In this document: piece by piece, positions 49,870 to 57,548 of the stretch
Layout: each line of letters starts with the position of its first letter
Numbering within the stretch: the stretch's first letter is position 1
Origin: Acidobacteriaceae bacterium
GTDB lineage: Bacteria; Acidobacteriota; Terriglobia; Terriglobales; Acidobacteriaceae
Assembly: GCA_030041515.1 (NCBI GenBank)
Contig: JASHNS010000113.1
Location: 25,609-89,608 of the forward strand
Direction: 5' to 3'
Length of the DNA stretch: 64,000 nucleotides
Translations under genes and position numbers: made by a program
The notes under the pieces: model-generated
Told to the model about the DNA's origin: nothing
The model's database searches: none
The model's input: the letters and a program-made list of their open reading frames with translations, nothing else

Positions 49870-50491
49870 AAACGCGCACATTGGGCATCACATACAGAAA
49901 CGCAACCACAAAAACCCAGACGATATCGACGAAGTGCCAGTAGAGCCCCGCCACGTGATACGGCCGGTACGGCGACCGCGACGTCGGGCTGTAGCGCGGA
50001 AGCGTCAGCGTGTAGCTGAGCATCAGCAGGCCCATAATCACGTGAGCCGCATGGAAGCTCACGATCGTATAAAAAATCGAGCCGTATGAATTGCTGTCCG
50101 GTGTCAGATCCTTCCAGTGCTCCATGTACTCGAACGCCGAAAGAGCCAGAAATCCAAGTCCCATCAAAATAGTGATTCCCAGTCCAACCCGGGCGGCGAC
50201 ATACCGTTGCTTCTTCAGCTGGCTTTCGCCCCAATGCAGGACAAAGCTGCTGCTAAGCAGGACCGCGAGCATAATCAGTGCATAGTGCAGCTTCGGCGGA
50301 TGATCGATCGCCCATCGATTCTTATTGTTGGCTAGGTAGAAGTAGCTCGCAAAGAGGCAGACGAACAGCGAGCCTTCCGTCGCGATCGTCAGCCACATGG
50401 CCCACTCGCCGCGGCTCTTGTCCAGCGGATATCGCGTGCCCGGCTGTCTGGGCAGGCGCGTCGCTTGTACCGGCGCTGCGGCCGCCATCAT
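49859..50491 (-). CDS. coxC: Cytochrome c oxidase subunit III
   Basis: 210 residues with five or so helices, the short form common in caa3 and bo3 oxidases. Seen: GEWAMWLTIATEGSLFVCLF near the N-terminus, YGSIFYTIVSFHAAHVIMGL and YHVAGLYWHFVDIVWVFVVAFLYV at the end, all typical of subunit III. The start ATG overlaps the coxA TGA (ATGA), following a strong GAGGAGG site. Subunit III stabilises the proton-uptake path of subunit I. Confidence 0.92.
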   Translation of the reverse strand: MMAAAAPVQATRLPRQPGTRYPLDKSRGEWAMWLTIATEGSLFVCLFASYFYLANNKNRWAIDHPPKLHYALIMLAVLLSSSFVLHWGESQLKKQRYVAARVGLGITILMGLGFLALSAFEYMEHWKDLTPDSNSYGSIFYTIVSFHAAHVIMGLLMLSYTLTLPRYSPTSRSPYRPYHVAGLYWHFVDIVWVFVVAFLYVMPNVRVYGF

Positions 50492-52368
50492 GCACCCTCC
50501 TCTGCTTCCGGCCGTGGCCAGAGCCAGTAAAACGCGAACGACAGGGTCACAAGAAAGCACCCAAGCACCAACCACATGAGCTGGAATACCAGAGCCAGGA
50601 AAAATCCAAACAGCGTGAGGCAGGCCAGCAGCGGCACAAGGGTCTCCTTCGGCATGCTCGCCACCGCGTACGGCTCGGCATCCAGCCATGTACTCACCAG
50701 CGTCAGCCGCCCGTCATCCAACGTCCGCTCGTCCGACGGATCAGCTTCTTCATCGTGGTCGTCCCACAGCGGATGGCGCGAGGCCACGGTCGGAAGATGG
50801 ACGAAGGCGTACGCTTCCGGAGGGGAATCCGTCGCCCATTCCAGCGTGTCCGCGTTCCAGGGATTCCTGCCGGCGATGCGGCCTCTCCTTCTGCTGATGA
50901 AAACGTTGATGAAGATCAGCAAAATCCCGATGCCGAGGACGAAAGCCCCGGCCGTTTCCAGCATGTTCATGGAACTCCACCCCAGGCCTGCCGGATAGGT
51001 GTAGACCCGCCGCGGCATGCCGATGAACCCGAGGATCTGCATCGGGAAAAAAGCAACGTTGAAGCCAACGAAGCAGATCCAGAAGCTCCATTTCCCCAGG
51101 GATTCGTTGAGCATCTTGCCTGTCATCTTGGGGAACCAGTAGAAGAGAGCCGCGAAGACCGGGAACATGTTGCCGCCGATCAGGACGTAATGGATGTGGC
51201 TCACCACGAAGTACGTGTTGTGCGCCTGCCAGTCCAGAGGAATGATGCCGGTGACCACTCCATTGAGGCCGCCGACGATTAACACCGCGATGGAGCCGAG
51301 CGCGTAGTGCATCGCCGTGGTCATCACCAGCCTGCCCTTCCACAGTGTCGCCACCCAGGCAAATATCTGAACCGTCGTGAAGATCGAGATCATCATGCTG
51401 CCGGCTGAAAAGAAGCTCATGGACATGTCCGACATGCCCACCGTGAACATGTGGTGCATCCACACGCTGAATCCAACCGCCCCGGTGAGAATGGTCGAAA
51501 CCGCCACCCACGGATACCCCACGATCGGCCGCCGCGAAAAGATCGGGATGATCATCGACAGCATGCCGGTCGCGGGCAGAAAGATGATGTACACCCAGGG
51601 ATGGCCGAAGAACCAGAAGAGCTGCTGCCACAGGATGGCACTGCCCCCGTGGGCGATGGTGTAGAAGTGCGTTCCCCAGCGGCGATCCAGCTCCAGGAAG
51701 ACGCATGCCGCCGTCAGCGCCGGCATCGCGAAGATGCTCACCCACGAAATCGTGAAGGTGCTGTAAACGAACAGCGGCATCCGATTGATCGACATCCCCG
51801 GCGCCCGCTGCCGCATGATGGTCAGGATGAAGTTCACCGCGCCGCCGGTCATGGAGATCGTGAACAGGATCAGGGACATCGCGTAAAAGTCCATCCCGTG
51901 GCTGGGCGAGTACTGGTAGAGCGTATAAGGCACGTAGGCAAACCACCCGGCGTGCGGCGCCTGGCCCATGCACGGTGCGATATAAACCAGAATCCCCGAC
52001 AGCAGAAACGCCCAGTACGTGAAGGCATTCAACCGCGGCAGCGCCATGTCGCGCGCGCCGATCATCATCGGGATCACGTAGATGGCAAACCCGGAAAGAA
52101 TTGGCTGGGCATACCAGAAGATCATGGTGATGCCGTGCATGGTGAACAGCTGGTCGTACACCTCCGGAGACACGAGCGCCGCGTCGGGACGGGCCAGCTG
52201 TACCCGAACGATCAGCGCTTCAATGCCGCCGATGCACATGAACACCAGCGCGGTTACGATGTACCGGATGCCGATCTCTTTGTGATCTACCGTCGCGAAT
52301 TTGCCCCAAAGAGACTTCGGGGTTTCCCACTCGGTTTTCAGCCGTTGTGCAACAGCCGTGGCACTCAT
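50488..52368 (-). CDS. coxA: Cytochrome c oxidase subunit I (A-family haem-copper oxidase) with C-terminal extension
   Basis: 626 residues. All six metal-ligand histidines are present: His78 (haem a), His256, His305, His306 (CuB), His391 (haem a3), His393 (haem a), plus the cross-link Tyr260. The helix VI motif reads FFGHPWVYIIFLP, with Trp258 where A1 oxidases have Glu (GHPEVY); the A2 alternative YSHP is also absent. After the usual twelve helices, a linker (about 520-580) leads to two extra helices (LLACLTLFGFFLALVFQLMW, FLVTLSFAFYWLW), resembling a fused subunit IV. The ATG is preceded by GGAG. First structural gene of the oxidase operon, 227 bp after the MarR-type gene. Confidence 0.95.
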   Translation of the reverse strand: MSATAVAQRLKTEWETPKSLWGKFATVDHKEIGIRYIVTALVFMCIGGIEALIVRVQLARPDAALVSPEVYDQLFTMHGITMIFWYAQPILSGFAIYVIPMMIGARDMALPRLNAFTYWAFLLSGILVYIAPCMGQAPHAGWFAYVPYTLYQYSPSHGMDFYAMSLILFTISMTGGAVNFILTIMRQRAPGMSINRMPLFVYSTFTISWVSIFAMPALTAACVFLELDRRWGTHFYTIAHGGSAILWQQLFWFFGHPWVYIIFLPATGMLSMIIPIFSRRPIVGYPWVAVSTILTGAVGFSVWMHHMFTVGMSDMSMSFFSAGSMMISIFTTVQIFAWVATLWKGRLVMTTAMHYALGSIAVLIVGGLNGVVTGIIPLDWQAHNTYFVVSHIHYVLIGGNMFPVFAALFYWFPKMTGKMLNESLGKWSFWICFVGFNVAFFPMQILGFIGMPRRVYTYPAGLGWSSMNMLETAGAFVLGIGILLIFINVFISRRRGRIAGRNPWNADTLEWATDSPPEAYAFVHLPTVASRHPLWDDHDEEADPSDERTLDDGRLTLVSTWLDAEPYAVASMPKETLVPLLACLTLFGFFLALVFQLMWLVLGCFLVTLSFAFYWLWPRPEAEEGA

Positions 52369-52595
52369 GCGCACTCCACGTTCGGGTGGTTGGAAGCCGG
52401 AGTTTTTCTGGCCGGCAATTGCCTGGCGGAAAGAGCCGAGCACGGCCGCTCACTGATCTGAAGTCGTAGAGATGGGAATTTGAGAGCTGCCGGTTTGCTG
52501 GGTTACGGCCCGCGTGCGGTTGCTATGGCAACGGGGAAGTGCGCGGTCAGCACGGCCGGTCGCGCTTCAGCCCCCTCCTCGAAAAATCCGGGGAG

Positions 52596-53105
52596 CTACG
52601 CGGAGGAGGACGGACGGCCATTCCTCCTCGGCGCCAGCTCCGCGCGGATCGCCGATTGCGTTACCCGCTCCGCAAATTCGGACAACATCGCCCATTCCGC
52701 TTCGCCCAGCTCGCTGCGCATGCGCTCCTGCGCGCGTTCCCAGTAGGGAGTGGCGCGTTCCAGGATCCTGCGCCCCTCGTCGGTCAGGCAATAGACCCGG
52801 CGATAGCGCTTCCCGACCTTCATCTGCACCCAGCCGGAGGCCCGCGCGGACGCCAGCCGCCGTGAGAAGTTCTCTTCTGAGGCCGTAAACAGCCGGGCCA
52901 AATCGCAGTGGGCAATTTCCCCCGCGCGGCCGATGGTCTGCAGAATGATGTATTGCGTGGCCTTCAGCCGAACCGGAGCAAGCACCAGATCGTACAGGTG
53001 ACTCACCGCGCGATTGGCCCGCCGCAGGCTCGCGCAGGCACAAACGGAAGCGGGAAAAGGTGAGTTCAGCATCTCTTCTCCAGCTTTTTCAATAAATGTG
53101 GACAT
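52596..53105 (-). CDS. MarR-family regulator
   Basis: 169 residues. Winged-helix core: LKATQYIILQTIGRAGEIAHCDLARLFTASEENFSRRLASARASGWV, then KRYRRVYCLTDEGRRILERATPYWERAQ, the normal MarR helix-wing-dimerisation order. Several N-terminal cysteines (VCACASLRRAN) might serve as redox sensors (inference). It is on the same strand as, and 227 bp upstream of, coxA, making it a candidate regulator of the oxidase operon. A palindrome GCTGCGCAGC at 53141-53150, upstream of its ATG, could be an autoregulatory site. Confidence 0.85.
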   Translation of the reverse strand: MSTFIEKAGEEMLNSPFPASVCACASLRRANRAVSHLYDLVLAPVRLKATQYIILQTIGRAGEIAHCDLARLFTASEENFSRRLASARASGWVQMKVGKRYRRVYCLTDEGRRILERATPYWERAQERMRSELGEAEWAMLSEFAERVTQSAIRAELAPRRNGRPSSSA

Positions 53106-53386
53106 CGTCTTGGAACCAGGGTCAGATACGGGAGAATTTCGCTGCGCAGCAACGTCGCAGCGTGCCGAAAAAATTCCGGCGAAGTCACTTATATTGATGC
53201 GCTTGCTGTCTCTTCGGCAGCCTGCCCCGTCAGAGCTCCGGCGCAATTTGGCGCGTCGGCGGCTCGGCGTTTTCGCAAGCGCTGATCTGGTCCGAAGCGG
53301 AGCGAAATGCGCATCCCGTCTCCCGCCCCTCGCGCCGCCCAGCCTGACGAGTTCCGGAGGGTCCCCAGGGCGCCGCCCAAAAAGCA

Positions 53387-53422
53387 AAGGGGACGATGTC
53401 CCTCGCGGGATACCGTCCCCTT
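53387..53422. repeat. Long near-perfect hairpin, REP/MITE-like
   Basis: Arms AAGGGGACG and CGTCCCCTT (9 bp perfect) enclose an inner stem TCCC/GGGA around loop TCGC, with one A-C mismatch between. The whole 36 nt folds back on itself. Not beside a plausible gene end. Confidence 0.5.
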
Positions 53423-53440
53423 CTGTCCGAACTCTGCGAA

Positions 53441-53463
53441 GATCCGGATTCGGCTACCGGATC
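53441..53463. repeat. Second hairpin of the gene-free interval
   Basis: GATCCGG and CCGGATC, 7 bp perfect, around a 9-nt loop, 18 nt after the larger hairpin. Confidence 0.4.
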
Positions 53464-53852
53464 GCAGCACCGCAAGCCGCAGATTCCGAGGACCTACGGG
53501 CTTGCACCCGCGTTTCCCTGGCTCTTACGACCCACTTACGCTGCACGAGCTTCCTGCCGCCTGCGAAAGTTTCCGGTTTCCCGTACGCTCTCTGAGTTTC
53601 GTCGCCGATTCCCGTGAGGCGGCTGGCTACTCTCTTCTCGTGGAAGATTGCTCTCCCGTTGCAAAGAATCCTCGCACAAATCATCGCGCCGTGCGGGAAA
53701 TATTTTTGTGCAAATTACGGTACCGATTGTGCAAAAAAAACGCTGCGGAATCTGAATCCCTCCTCGGAACCAGCGTCCGCCCCCTTTGTGTGATCGGAGC
53801 CTCAAATCTGCACATGATACAGTGCAGGCGTGCAGCGGTACGGAGGGGAACC

Positions 53853-54812
53853 ATGGGTCTGCGGGAATTCGCCGGGCGCCAACTGATTGCCGTTATCCAG
53901 TGGAACGAAACCGAGGACGGAATGCTGTCCTGGCGCTATCCCATGAACGATCAGGAAATTGAGAGCGGCGGCCAGCTCACGGTGCGCGAGTCCCAGATGG
54001 CGTTGTTCGTCAATGAAGGCAAAATTGCGGACGTCTTCGGTCCCGGACTGCACACCCTGAACACTCAAAATCTTCCCGTGCTGACGGATCTCATGAACTG
54101 GGGCAAGGGCTTCCAGTCGCCATTCAAGTCCGATGTCTATTTCTTCTCTACACGCCTGCAAATGGATCAGAAGTGGGGCACCGCCACGCCCATCACCATC
54201 CGGGACAAGGAATTCGGCGCCGTGCGCTTGCGTGGCTACGGAATCTACTCCTGCCGCATCGCCGATCCAAAGACCTTTTTCACCGAAGTGAGCGGAACGC
54301 GTGAGAGCTGCTACGTCGCCGACGTAGAGGGCCAGCTGCGCGACACCATCGTGGCGCGCATGACCGACATCTTCGCCACCAGCGACGTCAGCTTTCTGGA
54401 CATGGCGGCGCATCAGGCGGCGCTCAGCGGGAAGATCGCCGAAGCGATGAAGCCCGCGTTCAGCGCGCTGGGCCTCGAACTGACCCAATTCACCGTCGAA
54501 AACATTTCACTCCCCGACGAGCTCACAAAGGTGATGGATGCGCGCATCGGCGTCGGCATGGCCGGCGATCTCGGCCGATACACCGAGTTCCAGACCGCCC
54601 AGGCGATGCCGGTAGCCGCGGCCAATCCTGGCGGAGCCGCGGGGGCCGGTGTGGGTGTCGGTGCCGGCGTCGCCATGGGGCAGGCCATGATGGGGTCGAT
54701 GTCTGCTGCCGGAGCGTCGGCAGCCCCGGCGGGCGAAAAATTCTGCATCGACTGCGGCAAACCCATTCCGAAGGCGGCAAAATTCTGCCCCGAATGCGGG
54801 AAGGCCCAATGA
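53853..54812 (+). CDS. SPFH/band-7 protein with C-terminal zinc ribbon
   Basis: 319 residues. An SPFH domain (about 25-245; VRESQMALFVNEGKIADVFGPG, FFSTRLQMDQKWGTATPI, DKEFGAVRLRGYG) is followed by a Gly/Ala-rich linker (about 255-295) and a zinc ribbon FCIDCGKPIPKAAKFCPECG. Proteins of this type (YdjI/virion-core-like group) organise membrane-associated assemblies; no transmembrane helix is evident, so it is probably cytosolic or peripheral. GGAGGGG lies 4 nt before the ATG. The stop overlaps the next start (ATGA), so the two are cotranslated. Confidence 0.88.
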   Translation: MGLREFAGRQLIAVIQWNETEDGMLSWRYPMNDQEIESGGQLTVRESQMALFVNEGKIADVFGPGLHTLNTQNLPVLTDLMNWGKGFQSPFKSDVYFFSTRLQMDQKWGTATPITIRDKEFGAVRLRGYGIYSCRIADPKTFFTEVSGTRESCYVADVEGQLRDTIVARMTDIFATSDVSFLDMAAHQAALSGKIAEAMKPAFSALGLELTQFTVENISLPDELTKVMDARIGVGMAGDLGRYTEFQTAQAMPVAAANPGGAAGAGVGVGAGVAMGQAMMGSMSAAGASAAPAGEKFCIDCGKPIPKAAKFCPECGKAQ

Positions 54813-55312
54813 ACTGCCCCGCCTGCGGAGCACCCATGCGGCTCGAAAGCGGAGCCGAGTCGCTCACCTGCGATTATTGCCACAGCGTTTACTTTCCCGA
54901 CAAAAACGACGATGGCGTGCGCGTCCTCGGCGCCGCCGCGGACTACATCTGCCCCAACTGCCGCGTCGCCCTGATGGATGCGTCGCTCGTGGGAACCAGG
55001 ATTCACTACTGCACCCATTGCCGCGGCATGCTCATTGACATGGAAGTCTTCGCCGCGCTGATCGAGGCGGTCCGCGGCGGCCAGGAAGGAGCCGAGATTC
55101 CGCAGGCTCCTGCCGACCCCGGCGAACTCGATCGGCATTTACTCTGCCCGCACTGCCACCAGGGCATGGACACCCATTTCTACGCCGGCCCCGGACATGT
55201 GGTTCTCTCCGATTGCGAGCGCTGCAACGTCGACTGGCTCGATCACGGCAAGCTCGAGCGCATCGCCCACGCAGCCGACGCCCTGCGCGACGGCGCAGAC
55301 GACTCTCAGTAG
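54809..55312 (+). CDS. Triple zinc-ribbon protein (zf-TFIIB-like)
   Basis: 167 residues with three C-x2-C pairs of pairs: CPAC/CDYC (N-terminal), CPNC/CTHC (middle) and CPHC/CERC (C-terminal, followed by NVDWLDHGKLERI typical of zf-TFIIB domains). It has no enzyme motif and is probably a structural or nucleic-acid/protein-binding partner. Start codon overlaps the SPFH stop (ATGA), implying a 1:1 functional link to the SPFH protein, which itself ends in a zinc ribbon. Confidence 0.85.
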   Translation: MNCPACGAPMRLESGAESLTCDYCHSVYFPDKNDDGVRVLGAAADYICPNCRVALMDASLVGTRIHYCTHCRGMLIDMEVFAALIEAVRGGQEGAEIPQAPADPGELDRHLLCPHCHQGMDTHFYAGPGHVVLSDCERCNVDWLDHGKLERIAHAADALRDGADDSQ

Positions 55313-55390
55313 GCGCGACTCCCATCGCTCTCTCCGGGCAGGTATTCTGCCAACGAGAGCAGCCGTCCGTCTTCAGGGGGAGTGCAGTCC

Positions 55391-56836
55391 ATGAGCAGGT
55401 TCGCACAGTGGTTCAGGATGGTCGCGTTCGGTGCGGTGTTTTTTTCGTTCCTGTCTGCTGCCGTGGCGCGCGCGCAAACCGCGCCGGCAGAGCGCGGGCA
55501 GACGGGCGCCGTTTCCGCTCTGCTCATCAGCGACATCCATTTCGATCCATTTCATGATCCCGCCAAAGCGAAACAGCTGGCGCGCGATCCGGTGAGCGAC
55601 TGGCCCGCGCTGCTGGCCGCCCCGGATTCCGCTGGCGCGCCGGCGAGTTTCCGGCAACTGCAGTCGGCGTGCGGGACCAGGGGCGTGGACACGCCGTATC
55701 CTTTGCTCCGCTCCGCCCTCCGCGCGATGCGAGCGCACTCTCAACCGCAGTTTGTGACCGTCAGCGGCGATCTGATTGCGCACCAGTTCGACTGCCGCTA
55801 TCTGAAGACCGTCGGCGACCCGGCCGGATACGAATCCTTTGTCGAGAAAACCATCGGCTTTGTCGTGGGCCAGTTGCGCGCGGCATGGCCCGGCGTCCCC
55901 ATCTATGTTGCGCTCGGGAACAACGACTCGGCCTGCGGCGACTACCGGCTGGATCCGGACAGTGCGTTCCTGCGCCAGACAGCGGAAATTCTGGGGCCCG
56001 TCCTGCCGCGAGCGGCGCGGGCCGATGCGTTGCATCAGTTTGCCGCGGGCGGTTACTACAGCGTGCCGCTGGACCCCCTCGAAAAAACGCGCCTCATCGT
56101 GCTGAATGATGTCTTCCAGTCCCCGAAGTATCGGACCTGCGCGGGCGCGAAGGGTGACGCTTCCGCTCAGGCAGAAATGACCTGGTTCGCGCGTCAACTC
56201 GACCGGGCGCAGCGTGCCGGCGAGAATGTCTGGGTGATGGGCCACATTCCGCCGGGTGTGAATGTCTACTCCACCGTGCGAGACCTCGCCGACGTGTGCG
56301 GCGCCGGAAAACCGGTGATGTTCCTGCACGCCGGCGCGCTGGATGACCTCCTGCTGGAGCATGCAGGCGAGGTGCGGTTGGCCCTGTTCGCGCACACGCA
56401 CATGGATGAGATTCGGCTGCTAGCGCCCCACGCGGGCGGCCCAGGCGTCGCGCTGAAGCTCGTCCCATCGATCTCGCCCGTCGATGGCAACAATCCCGCA
56501 TTTACGGTCGCGCGCGTGGACCGCTCGACCGCGACGCTCGACGACTACGAGGTCTTCGCCGCCTCAAACCAGACCGGCGTCGGAACGCGCTGGACCAGGG
56601 AATACGACTATCGGCAGGCATACAACCAGCCCGCCTTCACGCCGCAAGCCCTCCGGGCGCTGATCGCTGGATTCAATGCTGATCGGAAGGCGAAAACCAG
56701 TGAGAGCCAGGACTATATCCGCGACTTTTTCGTTGGAGGCGCCCTTCCGGAACTCACGCCGTTCTGGCCGCAATACGTCTGCTCACTCGATCACCTGACC
56801 GCGAATGGCTACGCGGGCTGCGTTTGCGGCAAATGA
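55391..56836 (+). CDS. Secreted sphingomyelinase-like metallophosphoesterase
   Basis: 481 residues with a signal peptide (about 1-30, AAVARAQ). Calcineurin-like motifs in order: LLISDIHFDP, VTVSGDLIAHQ, VALGNNDSACGDY, VWVMGHIPPG and LFAHTHMDEI, the acid-sphingomyelinase/ASM-like and PPN1-type group. A C-terminal domain (about 400-481) ends in a Cys-containing YAGCVCGK. Likely substrates are phosphodiesters of lipids or polyphosphate. The ATG at 55391 follows GGGGGAG. It starts 79 bp after the zinc-ribbon gene and may share its transcript. Confidence 0.85.
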   Translation: MSRFAQWFRMVAFGAVFFSFLSAAVARAQTAPAERGQTGAVSALLISDIHFDPFHDPAKAKQLARDPVSDWPALLAAPDSAGAPASFRQLQSACGTRGVDTPYPLLRSALRAMRAHSQPQFVTVSGDLIAHQFDCRYLKTVGDPAGYESFVEKTIGFVVGQLRAAWPGVPIYVALGNNDSACGDYRLDPDSAFLRQTAEILGPVLPRAARADALHQFAAGGYYSVPLDPLEKTRLIVLNDVFQSPKYRTCAGAKGDASAQAEMTWFARQLDRAQRAGENVWVMGHIPPGVNVYSTVRDLADVCGAGKPVMFLHAGALDDLLLEHAGEVRLALFAHTHMDEIRLLAPHAGGPGVALKLVPSISPVDGNNPAFTVARVDRSTATLDDYEVFAASNQTGVGTRWTREYDYRQAYNQPAFTPQALRALIAGFNADRKAKTSESQDYIRDFFVGGALPELTPFWPQYVCSLDHLTANGYAGCVCGK

Positions 56837-56879
56837 CAGCGTTGCGGTAGTCATCTCGTGAAGCGCCGAACCCGGGCGC

Positions 56880-57548
56880 TTAATCTTTCGGCAACGGTTT
56901 CAGCCAGTCGGTCGTGTGCTTTTCAATCGCGATGCGCACGAGCTGGCTGCGGGTTCTCACTCCCGCTTTGTGAAACAGTTCCTGAATCACGCTCTTGACG
57001 GAACTCTCGGAAATATCCAGTTTCGCGGCAATTTCCTTATTGGCCAGCCCGTCGAGTATGCCGCGAAGCACCGCAGTCTGACGAGGCTTCAGCGGAGCTG
57101 CTGGTGCAGAGGTCTGGCTGCGCTCGCGCCGGCTGGACAGCATATTCTGCAGAGCGGCATGATCGAGCCATGTTCCGCCCCCTGCCACCTGGCGGATCGC
57201 GCTCACCAGCAGGTCGGGGCTGTTGTGCTTGAGAAAAATCCCCGACGCGCCCCGCTCCATCGCGCGCAGCGTCATCTCGTCGGAAAGTCCGCCTGTCACC
57301 AGCAGCACCCTGGCCCGGTTGCGGCTTTCGTTCAGCCGCGGCAACAGATCGGTCCCCAGCTCCGCGCCCAGATCGTAATCCAGCAAAATCACGTCGATCT
57401 CTTCGCGCGTCAGGGCTTCCAAAGCCTCATCCAGAGTTGTGCAGTGGCTCACCACACGTAGATCCGCCGTGGTTTCCAGCAAGCGCCCCAGGCTCTCCCG
57501 GAAGAGAATGTGATCGTCGAGAATCAACAGGCGAATGACGTCCATCAT
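56880..57548 (-). CDS. NarL/FixJ-family response regulator
   Basis: 222 residues. Receiver domain with acidic pair Asp11-Asp12, phospho-acceptor Asp57 (ILLDYDLG), switch Thr in LLVTGG and Lys in IFLKHN; LuxR-type HTH at about 155-215 (LKPRQTAVLRGILDGLANKEIAAKLDISESSVKSVIQELF). The start ATG overlaps the stop of the histidine kinase gene (ATGA), so the pair is cotranslated. Targets unknown; the divergent efflux operon at 59191 is a candidate. Confidence 0.93.
   Translation of the reverse strand: MMDVIRLLILDDHILFRESLGRLLETTADLRVVSHCTTLDEALEALTREEIDVILLDYDLGAELGTDLLPRLNESRNRARVLLVTGGLSDEMTLRAMERGASGIFLKHNSPDLLVSAIRQVAGGGTWLDHAALQNMLSSRRERSQTSAPAAPLKPRQTAVLRGILDGLANKEIAAKLDISESSVKSVIQELFHKAGVRTRSQLVRIAIEKHTTDWLKPLPKD

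Larger units (their letters stand above)
53106..53852. other. 747-bp gene-free interval with strong hairpins
   Basis: No credible gene. An open frame continuous with the downstream SPFH gene begins at 53307 but is Arg/Pro/Ser-rich without conservation. The interval holds two adjacent hairpin elements (53387-53422 and 53441-53463) and the MarR promoter region at its left end. It may carry a non-coding RNA or a REP-like element. Confidence 0.5.

Noticed and set aside
53307..53852. 182-residue N-terminal extension of the SPFH protein
   Set aside because: It spans the hairpins and is Arg/Pro/Ser-rich; GGAGGGG marks the ATG at 53853.
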